From Aerococcaceae bacterium zg-252 (GTDB lineage Bacteria; Bacillota; Bacilli; Lactobacillales; Aerococcaceae): DNA of 64,000 nt. The notes under the pieces were generated by a model that worked only from the letters and a program-made list of their open reading frames with translations, did not search any database and was not told the origin of the DNA. Positions 6,873-15,461 of this stretch are shown here, one piece after another. The stretch spans positions 1,885,001 to 1,949,000 of the forward strand of contig CP066204.1 in NCBI GenBank assembly GCA_016237705.1. Direction: 5' to 3'. Position 1 is the first letter of the stretch. Each line of letters begins with the position of its first letter. The position numbers and the translations under genes are program-made.

Positions 6873-8471
6873 ATGAAACGGATATTTTTAACTTTTTGGC
6901 GTGAGTTTAGCAAAGTTTCTCTGATATTAATCATACTTAGTTTATGCCGGATTGCGTCTAGTTTTTTACAAGGGAATATACTTAATAATTTGGTCAATTT
7001 AAACTTCTCACAATTTACATATAGTATTTCCTTATTGTTCGCCACTTTTATCTTATTATTACTAACTACCTATATTCAAATTCGGTACCAAGCTACTACT
7101 ACTCAAAAAATTGCGACAAAATTACGGACGAATATTATGGATTCTGTCACAAATGTTTCCTATTCAACTTATCACGAACGAACTAGTGGAACCTATGTAT
7201 CTTGGCTTTCCAATGACATTCAGCAAATTGAAGACCGAGCCATCGAACCGAGTTACGACTTAATCGCTGGTATATTATCAACGAGTATCTCTATCATCGC
7301 ACTTTTTACTATCCATTGGTCATTGATTGTACTAACTTTAACCGAGACAATCTTACTATTACAATTACCTAAACTATTTCACCAAGAATTAGGAGAAAAA
7401 TCATTAGCTGTTAGCCAAGAAAATGAACAATTCATCTCAAAAGTTAGCGATTATTTTTCAGGTTATGACACCCTATATGCTTTTCAGCGACTACCGTATA
7501 TCCGTAAGAAAGTACACGATGACTCCGTCTTACTCGGTAACACAAAACGTCATTATGCTAAATCTTACGGAAAAATCGCAATCGCAGGTGGGCTTGGTAA
7601 TATTATCAGCCAAGTATCCATTATGGCTTTAACCGGTTATTTAGCTTATAACCAACATATTAGTATCGGTATGATTATTACAGCCGGGGGACTTGGTTCA
7701 ACAATCTTTAATACCATAGGTACACTCAGCCAATATATTGCTACTATTCAAAGCGTTCAGCCAATCTTAGATAAATTCGATGCTTTAGAGGCTCAAAAAC
7801 AAGAACGAATCGCAACTTCATCAATTGAAGAAACTCAAAACACGATTTTTGAATTGAAAGATTTAAACTTTGCTTACGACTCAAACAAAATACTTAATCA
7901 GCTCAATTTTACATTCGAAAAAAATAAAAAATATGCCATAATTGGAAAAAGTGGTAGTGGTAAATCCACTTTAGTCGACATATTAACCGGAAAAATCAGC
8001 AATTATTCCGGCTCTGTCCTATTTTTCAACCACGAAGTGAACACGCTATCCAACACTGATATTTTTAATAAGATTTTGTATATCGACCAAAATCCACATG
8101 TTTTCAACGACACTATTCGCAATAATTTGTGCCTTGGCGACACCTATTCAGACGAGCAATTGATTACGGCTCTCAAAACAGTTGATTTAGCTGATTTACT
8201 ATCAACCTTACCGAATCATTTAGATACTTTAATTGGAGAAAATGGTACTACCCTATCCGGTGGTCAGTTACAACGCATTGCACTTGCCAGAGGAATACTG
8301 CGTAATCAAAACATTATCATTCTTGATGAAAGCACATCAAAATTAGATTCTAAAACTGCTCTCCAAATTGAAAAGCAGTTAATCGGCAATGACAATCTAT
8401 CCATTATCATGATTTCGCATCATCTAGACGATACAATTATTCAATCACTTGACGGCATTCTTCAATTATAA
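6873..8471 (+). CDS. ABC transporter, fused membrane and ATPase domains (exporter type)
   Basis: 532 aa half-transporter expected to form a homodimer. Residues ~1-300 hold about six membrane segments of the exporter type. The ATPase domain shows Walker A GKSGSGKST (~359), signature LSGGQLQR, Walker B NIIILDES and the H-loop SHH. There is no N-terminal C39 peptidase, so it would export an already mature peptide. Start ATG follows ATGAGGAATACGA. It is divergent from rgg copy 2 and shares the palindromic upstream block with the peptide genes, so I infer it exports the locus peptide or confers immunity. Known relatives export peptides, lipids or drugs; the sequence does not decide. Confidence 0.85.
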   Translation: MKRIFLTFWREFSKVSLILIILSLCRIASSFLQGNILNNLVNLNFSQFTYSISLLFATFILLLLTTYIQIRYQATTTQKIATKLRTNIMDSVTNVSYSTYHERTSGTYVSWLSNDIQQIEDRAIEPSYDLIAGILSTSISIIALFTIHWSLIVLTLTETILLLQLPKLFHQELGEKSLAVSQENEQFISKVSDYFSGYDTLYAFQRLPYIRKKVHDDSVLLGNTKRHYAKSYGKIAIAGGLGNIISQVSIMALTGYLAYNQHISIGMIITAGGLGSTIFNTIGTLSQYIATIQSVQPILDKFDALEAQKQERIATSSIEETQNTIFELKDLNFAYDSNKILNQLNFTFEKNKKYAIIGKSGSGKSTLVDILTGKISNYSGSVLFFNHEVNTLSNTDIFNKILYIDQNPHVFNDTIRNNLCLGDTYSDEQLITALKTVDLADLLSTLPNHLDTLIGENGTTLSGGQLQRIALARGILRNQNIIILDESTSKLDSKTALQIEKQLIGNDNLSIIMISHHLDDTIIQSLDGILQL

Positions 8472-8487
8472 TACCTGCCACTTAAAA

Positions 8488-8527
8488 AAACTGTGCGTAA
8501 CAACACTTCAGTTGCCACGCACAGTTT
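8488..8527. terminator. Bidirectional terminator
   Basis: AAACTGTGCGT / ACGCACAGTTT with inner CAAC / GTTG pairing. It sits between the convergent exporter and histidine kinase genes, with A/T runs on both sides. Confidence 0.85.
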
Positions 8528-8536
8528 CCTTTTGTT

Positions 8537-9826
8537 CTATTTTCCTACCTTAAATTTCAATTTAAACGCAATATCAGTTGGTGATAATAAAGTCACTCGT
8601 AATTGAATGTCTGCAGACTGGGCAACAGCTTGTGCAATGGACAACCCCATACCACTTCCACCTGTTTCACGACTACGAGCAGTATCACGTCGATAAAATC
8701 GGTCAAATAACTGTTTACATTCACTCTCCGTCATCGGTTCGCATTCATTTCGAATCCACAATTCATGTGTATCTTGGTGATAAGACACTTCAATCGGCTG
8801 CGTGCCTACATGATATTTAACAGCATTCTCTAACAGAGAAGAAACTAATTGCCTTACACTTACTTCGTCCGTATATAAAGTAATGGATTCCGAAATATCT
8901 ACAACAAGATTTTTTTCATTTTCTTCTATTAACGACTGCATATCTTGCACAATATCAGCAACCACTTCATTCAAATGAATCATTACTAGATTTAAAGTCG
9001 CTTTCCCTTCATCAAACCGGGCCAATAATAGCATTTGCTCAATAAGATTATTCAACCGTTTAATTTGATTACGATTACTGTGCGTCCATTCATTTTTAAT
9101 ACCGATCATTTCAAGTACATCATTGTTGGTCGACAACACAGCTAATGGTGTTTTAATTTCATGACTGGCATTGCTAATAAATTCTTTTTGTCGTTCAATA
9201 TTATGAATCAATGGCTGAATCGCTTGTTTAGAGAAAAATAATAGCAACAAGTAAACAATCATTAACAATGAGATGAATATCAGTGACGACAAAATCGCAA
9301 AATGAATAATTGTTTCCAGTTCATGATACATATCGATATACGTTACAGCAATACGACCGTCTGTTAATTTCCGTTTAACAAAGCGATACGACCCTGACCA
9401 ACCACGTTCTTTTTCTTGCTTTACAATTTTCGTGGCTAATATTTGTGCGTTCACTTCAAATACTTCATCATTCCAGCCAACTACCGTTTCAGATAATTTT
9501 CCGTCAGTATCATACACTACATAAAAATAATTCGTCATTTGACGTGTAGATTTTTCTGTACCTAATAAACTATTACCAAAGTTAAACCAATTTTCAAAAT
9601 TAAAACTATCCCGACGATTCTGATTGTTGGACGCAGAACCTTCATAATTTGTATCCAGACCGGTCAAGCCTAATTGCCAATCCACAAAACTCATCACTCG
9701 TTGCTCTTCCAATTGAATATTTTGCATATAATTAAAGGCATTTAATAAAATAAACAAAATCATCATTACCAAAGAAAATGATCCCATGGAAACCAACATG
9801 AATCGTCGTTTCATTTGTTGAATCAT
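8537..9826 (-). CDS. Sensor histidine kinase
   Basis: 429 aa membrane kinase. One transmembrane helix (~14-32), an extracytoplasmic sensor region of about 140 residues, a second helix (~180-200), then a DHp domain with the phosphorylated His in FISNASHEIKTPL and a CA domain with the N box LLENAVKY and G2 box GGSGMGLSIAQ. The G1 box (DxGxG) is degenerate: LWIRNECEPMTE precedes the F box LFDRFYRRD; I have seen this in other small Firmicute kinases. The start overlaps the response-regulator stop (ATGA), so translation is coupled. The signal is unknown. Confidence 0.88.
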   Translation of the reverse strand: MIQQMKRRFMLVSMGSFSLVMMILFILLNAFNYMQNIQLEEQRVMSFVDWQLGLTGLDTNYEGSASNNQNRRDSFNFENWFNFGNSLLGTEKSTRQMTNYFYVVYDTDGKLSETVVGWNDEVFEVNAQILATKIVKQEKERGWSGSYRFVKRKLTDGRIAVTYIDMYHELETIIHFAILSSLIFISLLMIVYLLLLFFSKQAIQPLIHNIERQKEFISNASHEIKTPLAVLSTNNDVLEMIGIKNEWTHSNRNQIKRLNNLIEQMLLLARFDEGKATLNLVMIHLNEVVADIVQDMQSLIEENEKNLVVDISESITLYTDEVSVRQLVSSLLENAVKYHVGTQPIEVSYHQDTHELWIRNECEPMTESECKQLFDRFYRRDTARSRETGGSGMGLSIAQAVAQSADIQLRVTLLSPTDIAFKLKFKVGK

Positions 9827-10497
9827 GCGTCAACCTCTAGCTTGTAGCCTAATCCTCTTTGTGCACTTATTTTAACTTTAGATTCCAATTGTTGTAATTT
9901 TTTTCGTAAAGAAGAAATGTTCACCCAAACCACATTAATTTCTGCTTCTGATTCTAAGCCCCAAATACGATCCATTATCAATTCTTTAGATAATACTTGA
10001 TTACTATTCAAAAAGAACATTTCCATTAATTGAAACTCACGATTATTTAACGAAATACTTTGCCCATTAGCTTGGAGTAGATAATTACTGCGATCCAAGG
10101 TCACATCGCCAACGGTTAAGGTATCCGATACATAAGTCGCTGGACGTCTTAACATTGAGCGAACTCGCGCTAACAATTCAGGCGTGTCAAAAGGTTTCGT
10201 AATATAATCATCAGCTCCAGAGTCTAATCCTGTCACTTTATCTTCTAATTGATTTTTAGCTGTTAATAATAATATCGGTGTTTGTGCACCACGTTTGCGT
10301 AAGGTATCTAATACTTCTAAACCCGATTTTTTCGGCATCATAATATCTAAAATCAAGCCGTCATACTCGGCACTTTCTGCATAAAACAGTGCATCTTCAC
10401 CATTATGAACAACGTCTACTTCATAACTATGGTGTTTTAGTATCGCAGCTAATGCTCTTGCTAAATCCTTTTCGTCTTCTGCTAATAATAATCGCAT
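9823..10497 (-). CDS. OmpR-family response regulator
   Basis: 224 aa. Receiver domain with acidic pocket ED (~8), phosphoacceptor Asp in LILDIMMP (~51), Thr in LLTAKN and Lys in ITKPFD; then a winged-helix DNA-binding domain (~130-222, NREFQLMEMFF ... RGLGYKL). Start ATG follows GGGGGGATACAA. First gene of a two-gene operon with the overlapping kinase. Target genes are not evident; the divergent HD hydrolase gene shares the upstream region. Confidence 0.92.
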   Translation of the reverse strand: MRLLLAEDEKDLARALAAILKHHSYEVDVVHNGEDALFYAESAEYDGLILDIMMPKKSGLEVLDTLRKRGAQTPILLLTAKNQLEDKVTGLDSGADDYITKPFDTPELLARVRSMLRRPATYVSDTLTVGDVTLDRSNYLLQANGQSISLNNREFQLMEMFFLNSNQVLSKELIMDRIWGLESEAEINVVWVNISSLRKKLQQLESKVKISAQRGLGYKLEVDA

Positions 10498-10596
10498 TTG
10501 TATCCCCCCATTCTAGTCTCTTTCAAGATACGCGACCGAATTAAAATTTACCTAAAAATCCATACTTCTCATACTATGCAGATCAATTTGTCTTTG

Positions 10597-10626
10597 TTGA
10601 TTCATTATATCAAATTTTGATATAGT
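10597..10626 (+). promoter_or_regulatory. Promoter with perfect palindrome in its spacer
   Basis: TTGATT (10597-10602), 18-bp spacer, TATAGT (10621-10626). The palindrome TATATCAAATTTTGATATA (10606-10624) has perfect 9-bp arms and covers most of the spacer and part of the -10, the position of a classical repressor operator. A second dyad, ATGACA / TGTCAT, follows at about 10640-10658. Confidence 0.5.
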
Positions 10627-10693
10627 GTGTACACAAGCGATGACAACTGTCCTGTCATTCTAATTAATCTATAAAATGGAAAGGATTAATAAT

Positions 10694-11359
10694 ATGAACC
10701 ACCTAACCCATAGTATTCAACAAAAATATTTATCAGAAAAAAGTGGTCATGCATTTGACCATATATTGCGTGTCGCACATTTAGCACAAAAAATCGCCGA
10801 GAAAACCGATGACCTTGACTATTTATGGACACTCGCTTTGCTCCACGAAGAATTCGATGACAAATTGAATCAAACGCAGTCCCATAACACTTTCATTCAA
10901 CAATTACAAGATTGGCAAGTTCCGGAAACATACTTCGATAATTTGCTACATGATTTGCCGACAATTGGTTTTAAAGGTGGCTTTACAGTTCCTGAACGAT
11001 CACGTGCAGCTCAATTGGTGACAGATGCCGACATGTTAGATGCAATTGGAGCGATTGGTATTGCACGAACATTTCAGTATAATGGTCAAGTAAAACACTC
11101 TCCTTTTTATGACCCAAACTTAGCTGATGTCACATTGCATTCACTAGACGATTATCGAACAAAACAGCGCAATGCAATTGCACATTTTGACGAAAAATTA
11201 TTACGCCTAAAATCGTTTATCCAAACTGAGAAAGCAAAAGTGATTGCCGAACAACGACACCAACGCACACTTCAATTTGTCAGCGACTTTTTCGATGAAT
11301 TAGAAGAATCCGGAGTAGATGTCAGCTTACGATTCGATAAACAATATTACGAAAATTAA
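10694..11359 (+). CDS. HD-domain phosphohydrolase
   Basis: 221 aa, soluble. HD-superfamily features: the first His in GHAFDHILRVAHLA, LALLHEEFDDK at the place of the metal-binding HD pair, and the late Asp in TDADMLDAIGAIGIARTF, characteristic of the YedJ-like hydrolases. The canonical His-Asp is His-Glu here, which could alter metal binding or phosphatase activity. I place the start at 10694 because AAAGGA lies 8 nt before it; an upstream ATG lies before that site. Substrate unknown, probably a nucleotide or sugar phosphate. Ends in a terminator. Confidence 0.85.
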   Translation: MNHLTHSIQQKYLSEKSGHAFDHILRVAHLAQKIAEKTDDLDYLWTLALLHEEFDDKLNQTQSHNTFIQQLQDWQVPETYFDNLLHDLPTIGFKGGFTVPERSRAAQLVTDADMLDAIGAIGIARTFQYNGQVKHSPFYDPNLADVTLHSLDDYRTKQRNAIAHFDEKLLRLKSFIQTEKAKVIAEQRHQRTLQFVSDFFDELEESGVDVSLRFDKQYYEN

Positions 11360-11377
11360 GGTGCTTAAGCAACACAA

Positions 11378-11414
11378 AAAATCAGTCCCAAACTTATTGC
11401 AGGACTGATTTTTT
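11378..11414. terminator. Bidirectional terminator
   Basis: AAAATCAGTCC / GGACTGATTTT with a 13-nt loop and a T run. Shared by the convergent HD hydrolase and MGMT-like genes. Confidence 0.85.
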
Positions 11415-11726
11415 TCATACTTCCCAACGATGTTTTTGGATATCTACATGCTCTACATCTTTGAACGCAACTGCTTCTTCCAATAATAATCTTTTCTGAT
11501 TAACAAAATGGGGTGCTAGTCGACCGGCTGCATTCACCACTCGATGACAAGGATAATCGCCATAATAATCCGACACACTTAATATCTTGCCAACCAAACG
11601 TGCATTTTTCGGACGATTAATGAGCGCTGCAATCTGACCATATGTCGCCACCTTACCCACTGGGATTTCAGCCACAACAGATAACACTTCATAAACTAAC
11701 TCTTCCGTTAAAACTTTTGTTGCCAT
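11415..11726 (-). CDS. MGMT-family (6-O-methylguanine DNA methyltransferase-like) protein
   Basis: 103 aa, the size of the C-terminal MGMT domain alone. The helix-turn-helix region IPVGKVATYGQIAALI and the active site PCHRVV are present; alkyltransferase-like ATL proteins have Trp in place of this Cys, so a transferase reaction on alkylguanine remains possible. The N-terminal Ada/Ogt domain is missing. It lies 12 nt downstream of the OsmC gene with no clear ribosome binding site of its own, suggesting translational coupling. Confidence 0.85.
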   Translation of the reverse strand: MATKVLTEELVYEVLSVVAEIPVGKVATYGQIAALINRPKNARLVGKILSVSDYYGDYPCHRVVNAAGRLAPHFVNQKRLLLEEAVAFKDVEHVDIQKHRWEV

Positions 11727-11738
11727 ATTTTGTACGCA

Positions 11739-12152
11739 CTATGGATTAACCAATTGAATTTTCACATTGCTACTACCCTTTAAGAGTTTCACTACTGGAC
11801 ATCTTGTCAAACTCGTTTCCAATATGGACGCTGCTTCTGCCTTATCTACATGTGGTATCTCCACATTCGCAACAACAAAAAATTGATAACCTGGATTATC
11901 TTGAGCTAAATCAATCGCAACCCTTACCACAGCTTGATGCTCATAACCACGACGTTTTTCTTCTGCCTCAATAGTTGCATTTAAACAAGTTGCTAATGCC
12001 AAACCTAATAATTGTTCCGGATTCGTACCCGGAATACTTTTCATCGGACTCGACACCGAAACCGTTAAGCCTCCCGGTTCATTAACATACGACACACCTT
12101 CAATACCATCTTGATTTATAACTTCTGTATGATAGAGTGATTGATACGTCAT
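11739..12152 (-). CDS. OsmC/Ohr family protein (hydroperoxide reductase type)
   Basis: 137 aa. The two redox cysteines of the OsmC/Ohr fold lie in LALATCLNATIEAEEKRRG and SLTRCPVVKLLKG. Members reduce organic hydroperoxides in the cytoplasm using dithiols. I place the start at MTYQSL (12152) after AAAGGAAGTGAAGAAA; an upstream in-frame ATG precedes that site. First gene of a small operon with the MGMT-like gene, so both serve damage defence. Confidence 0.85.
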   Translation of the reverse strand: MTYQSLYHTEVINQDGIEGVSYVNEPGGLTVSVSSPMKSIPGTNPEQLLGLALATCLNATIEAEEKRRGYEHQAVVRVAIDLAQDNPGYQFFVVANVEIPHVDKAEAASILETSLTRCPVVKLLKGSSNVKIQLVNP

Positions 12153-12264
12153 TTTCTTCACTTCCTTTTTTGTATAGTGTAACATAAATTAAGGAATAAT
12201 AAACGTAATAACTGATGTGCTTCATGAAAGTTTCTCTAAAATCTCTCTTTCCAATCCCCTTTTA

Positions 12265-12273
12265 TGATATAAT
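12265..12273 (+). promoter_or_regulatory. Extended -10 promoter for the deoxynucleoside kinase gene
   Basis: TGATATAAT is an extended -10 (TGN followed by TATAAT at 12268-12273), 43 nt upstream of the start codon. No convincing -35 is visible, as is usual with extended -10 promoters. Confidence 0.55.
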
Positions 12274-12315
12274 TTACGCATTAGAAAGTTTGTAACATCA
12301 TACAAGGAGTTGGTT

Positions 12316-12978
12316 ATGATTATAGTCATTGGTGGCATGATTGGTGCTGGAAAAACAAGCGTAGCTAAAGTTATCGGCGAACAGTTGCATTCTGATGTTT
12401 TTTACGAAAATGTGGAAAACAATGATATTTTACCCTTATTTTATACAGCTACCCCTGAAGAACAAGAGGCAAAACGTTATCCATTTTTACTACAATTAGA
12501 TTTTTTAAATAGTCGATTTTACGACATTAAACAAGCATTTCATCATCGTAACAATGTTTTAGACCGTTCTATTTATGAAGATTGGTATTTTTGTAAAGTC
12601 AATAATGATTTGGGACGTATTTCCGACATGGAGTTTAAAATATATGAAAAACTATTAAATAATATGTTAGAAGAACTTGATTCTCTTCCACAAAAAGCAC
12701 CCGATTTAATGGTCTACTTACATGGTTCATTTGAAACGATTATGGAGCGTATTGGATTGCGTGGTCGAGAATTTGAACAAGATGAAAGTCTACGAAATTA
12801 TTACTATAAGCTTTGGTTGGGTTATGATGATTGGGTTACGAATCACTATCATGCGTCACAAGTATTAACCATTGATATTGATAAATTAGATGTCGTCAAT
12901 CGTCCAGAAGACATTCCTGTCTTAATGAAAATGGTCGAAGATAAATTGAAGTCGCTAGATGATACAGCTGAAATATAA
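12316..12978 (+). CDS. Deoxynucleoside kinase (dGK/dAK/dCK family)
   Basis: 220 aa. Phosphorylates deoxyribonucleosides at the 5' position with ATP. P-loop GGMIGAGKTSVAK at the N-terminus, the substrate-site DRSIYED (~90), and the LID-like arginines in ERIGLRGREFEQ. Start ATG at 12316, 6 nt after AAGGAG; a TTG two codons upstream is less likely. Length is typical (210-230). Lactobacillales often carry paired dAK/dGK genes; only one is seen here, and base specificity is not readable. Confidence 0.9.
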   Translation: MIIVIGGMIGAGKTSVAKVIGEQLHSDVFYENVENNDILPLFYTATPEEQEAKRYPFLLQLDFLNSRFYDIKQAFHHRNNVLDRSIYEDWYFCKVNNDLGRISDMEFKIYEKLLNNMLEELDSLPQKAPDLMVYLHGSFETIMERIGLRGREFEQDESLRNYYYKLWLGYDDWVTNHYHASQVLTIDIDKLDVVNRPEDIPVLMKMVEDKLKSLDDTAEI

Positions 12979-13024
12979 AATAACAATTCAGCTACGAAAC
13001 AACCAAATACCGAACCAAGATGCA

Positions 13025-13064
13025 AAAAGCAAGTCACTTCAATTCAACAAAGTGACTTGCTTTT
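13025..13064. terminator. Bidirectional terminator
   Basis: Perfect 15-bp stem AAAAGCAAGTCACTT / AAGTGACTTGCTTTT with a 10-nt loop between the convergent kinase and tpx genes. Confidence 0.9.
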
Positions 13065-13075
13065 ATAAGTCTTTC

Positions 13076-13570
13076 TTACCCTATTGCTCGTGCAGCTGCA
13101 ATCGCAGCTTCATAATCCGGATGCGTATTTACATTATCTAAGTACTCAACATAAGTAACCTTATTCTGTTCATCAGCCACAATTACTGCCCTTGCTAATA
13201 AATGCCACTCTTCCATTAAAGCTCCATATGCTTTGCCAAAATTATGGTCATAATAGTCCGATAACAGAATCGCATTTTCAATTCCAGCAGCACCACACCA
13301 ACGTCTTTGTGCAAACGGCAAATCACATGATACTGTCAAAACTACCGCATTCTCCATATCCGATAAATCTTGATTAAATCTTCGTGTCTGCGTATCACAA
13401 ATTCCTGTGTCAACAGACGGAATGATACTAATCACTTTTTTCTTCCCATTAAAATGTTGTAGTGTTCGCTCTTCAAATTCAGAAGTTACCAATTTAAAAT
13501 CAGGTAAACTATCCCCAACTTGTAATGCTTTACCCACAATGGTTACTGGCTGCCCTTTAAACGTTGTCAT
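13076..13570 (-). CDS. tpx: Thiol peroxidase Tpx (atypical 2-Cys peroxiredoxin)
   Basis: 164 aa, full family length. The peroxidatic Cys is in [15 protein letters not shown] (~60) and the resolving Cys in [16 protein letters not shown] (~94). Reduces H2O2 and alkyl hydroperoxides using thioredoxin. Single gene, with a terminator shared with the upstream convergent kinase. Confidence 0.96.
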   Translation of the reverse strand: MTTFKGQPVTIVGKALQVGDSLPDFKLVTSEFEERTLQHFNGKKKVISIIPSVDTGICDTQTRRFNQDLSDMENAVVLTVSCDLPFAQRRWCGAAGIENAILLSDYYDHNFGKAYGALMEEWHLLARAVIVADEQNKVTYVEYLDNVNTHPDYEAAIAAARAIG

Positions 13571-13730
13571 AATAGAATCCCTACCTTTTTAACATTTGTC
13601 ACTATTTTTATCATATCACTCGACACCTAGAAAGGATAGTATAAAAGCACTCTGCTATATTTGTCATTCATTCAAAATAGTGCTAGACTAAATATAGAAA
13701 GCATTAAAAAAATATTTTGGAGGGATTTAT

Positions 13731-13889
13731 ATGACAAACAAGCAGCGAAAAAATCATGGTATACAGTTGATACTATACATCATTCTATTTGTCATCTTAA
13801 ACTTTGTTATCAATGGAATTGTTATCCACTTCTTTCATGCTTCAACTGCCGAAATCATAGCAAAATGGATCCACCATATATTTAACTAG
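13731..13889 (+). CDS. Small single-span membrane protein
   Basis: 52 aa. ATG five bases after TTTTGGAGGGA, an excellent ribosome binding site. N-terminal MTNKQRKNHG is positively charged, then one hydrophobic helix (residues ~11-34, IQLILYIILFVILNFVINGI) and an amphipathic end with several His. No family recognised. Probably expressed: it has its own ribosome binding site and a strong terminator 20 nt after the stop. Confidence 0.65.
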   Translation: MTNKQRKNHGIQLILYIILFVILNFVINGIVIHFFHASTAEIIAKWIHHIFN

Positions 13890-13908
13890 CACTTAGAATT
13901 AAAAGCAT

Positions 13909-13950
13909 AAACTCCACGAGACCTTTATAGGTAAAAGTCTCGTGGAGTTT
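13909..13950. terminator. Terminator
   Basis: Perfect 14-bp stem AAACTCCACGAGAC / GTCTCGTGGAGTTT with a 14-nt loop and flanking T/A-rich sequence. It lies between the small membrane protein gene and the convergent tetR. Confidence 0.88.
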
Positions 13951-13952
13951 GT

Positions 13953-14516
13953 TTAATCATTCATTATCAAACCATTCATCACAATTTCAACCAATTCAAC
14001 TAAGGCTTCTCGATAGGTAAGACCACTGTCATCTAAAGAATCAGACGACATAAATGCCTCGAATGCAGCTGTTAATATCATTTTCAATACATTTATATTG
14101 ATTGGTCTTATCGTTTCCTCATGAATCCCTTGTTCAATTAAAGCAAAAATTGGTTCCCAATCAGCTTCAAAATGCTGTTGTAAATTAAAATTAACCGACG
14201 GATACATCTTTTCTAAATTTTTCAGCTCTCTAAAATCAATCTTTTCAAATTCTTGTGGCATCGCAATTAAAACTGATTTCAATTTCTCTACCGTACTTAA
14301 ACTACTTTCTAAAATCCGACATTTTGTCGCTTGAATTTTAGCGAATCCATATTCAACCACTGCATTAAAAATAGCTTCTTTCGAACTAAAATATTGATAA
14401 ATGGTCTTTTTTGAAATTCTTAATCGACTCGCTAATTCATCTAATGTAAATTTAAAACCTTGTTCTTGAAACAATTGAATGGTTTGTTCAATTATTTGTT
14501 GTTCCAATGGTAACAT
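13953..14516 (-). CDS. TetR family transcriptional regulator
   Basis: 187 aa. N-terminal helix-turn-helix (FTLDELASRLRISKKTIYQYF, residues ~20-42), then a helical ligand-binding domain with no recognised ligand. Start ATG follows GGAGTGTAGGTTA. It is divergent from the chromate transporter genes with a 366-bp region between; a 9-bp inverted repeat there (14581-14612) is a candidate operator. Likely controls itself and perhaps the transporter genes (inference). Confidence 0.88.
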   Translation of the reverse strand: MLPLEQQIIEQTIQLFQEQGFKFTLDELASRLRISKKTIYQYFSSKEAIFNAVVEYGFAKIQATKCRILESSLSTVEKLKSVLIAMPQEFEKIDFRELKNLEKMYPSVNFNLQQHFEADWEPIFALIEQGIHEETIRPININVLKMILTAAFEAFMSSDSLDDSGLTYREALVELVEIVMNGLIMND

Positions 14517-14580
14517 TAACCTACACTCCTTCTACCTACCCCGACATATATATTCACTACACTGATACAACTACTTTTAC

Positions 14581-14612
14581 ATCGAAACTATACCCGTTTA
14601 TGCAGTTTCGAT
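14581..14612. promoter_or_regulatory. Inverted repeat, candidate TetR operator
   Basis: ATCGAAACT / AGTTTCGAT, perfect 9-bp arms separated by 14 nt, 65 bp upstream of tetR. The rest of the 14517-14882 gap is AT-rich with no further gene seen. Confidence 0.4.
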
Positions 14613-14882
14613 TATATCAGCTCATATCCACCTATTCAATCCAATAATGATATTATCGTTTATAATAGAGCTTTATTGACAAAATATAGCAATTAGTCAA
14701 CTATATATTTCATAAATTGAAAACGGTACATTACACTTTAAATCAAGCAATATCCAGACAAAGATTCTCTAAATAAATATAAAAAATAGTGCATATTACT
14801 TAAAATTCTATACAATTTATGTTATTTTATTAAGGTGCTACTTTTTATTTGAAAAAATTCTAATTAGAAAGGAAGGAATAAT

Positions 14883-15461
14883 TTGGCAAAATTTTCAAAA
14901 AAAGATTTTATTAAACTTTTTATAATCACTTTCAAATTATCAGCAGTGACCTTTGGTGGTGGCTTCATTATTATTCCATTAATGAGACAAAAGTTTGTTG
15001 AAGAACTCCATTGGTTAGATGAAGATGAAATGTTGGATTTAACTGTTATTGCCCAATCTTCACCCGGCTCAATTTCTGTTAATGCTTCTATCTTAATTGG
15101 ATATCGTGTAGCTGGAATGTTAGGTGCTTTAACTGCAGTACTGGGAACTGCCTTGCCTCCACTTATTATCATTTCGATTGTTTCCTTATTCTACCGAGCA
15201 TTTCGTGATAATTTATATGTCCATTTAGTCATGAAAGGAATGTTACCTGCTGTCGCTGCCGTTATCTTCGATGTTGTCTTTCGAATGGGTAAAAATGTAC
15301 TAAAAGATAGAGAAATCTTACCGATTATCGTGATGATATTGAGTTTTATCAGTGTGCATTATTTCCATGTTAACATTCTTCTTATCATTTTAATTTGTGC
15401 ATTAATCGGCGGTTTGAATACCTTGTATCAGCAAAAACGGAAGGGGGATATTCAATCATGA
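14883..15461 (+). CDS. Chromate transporter (CHR family), first half-size subunit
   Basis: 192 aa membrane protein with about five or six hydrophobic segments. Family marks: TFGGGFIIIPLM near the N-terminus and the SSPGSISVNASILIGYRVAG stretch, equivalent to the PGP motif region. Full-length ChrA proteins contain two such halves; here they are two genes that overlap by four bases, so a heterodimer is expected. The start is TTG after AAGGAAGGA. Chromate resistance is the known role; another anion such as sulfate is possible. Confidence 0.85.
   Translation: MAKFSKKDFIKLFIITFKLSAVTFGGGFIIIPLMRQKFVEELHWLDEDEMLDLTVIAQSSPGSISVNASILIGYRVAGMLGALTAVLGTALPPLIIISIVSLFYRAFRDNLYVHLVMKGMLPAVAAVIFDVVFRMGKNVLKDREILPIIVMILSFISVHYFHVNILLIILICALIGGLNTLYQQKRKGDIQS

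Noticed and set aside
11415-11726. Alkyltransferase-like (ATL) protein without transferase activity
   Set aside because: ATL proteins have Trp in place of the active-site Cys; here PCHRV is intact, so only the small size resembles ATL.
13661-13885. 74-codon plus-strand frame covering the small membrane protein gene
   Set aside because: It lacks a ribosome binding site and is out of frame with the 52-codon gene, which has GGAGGGA at proper spacing and a clear membrane helix.
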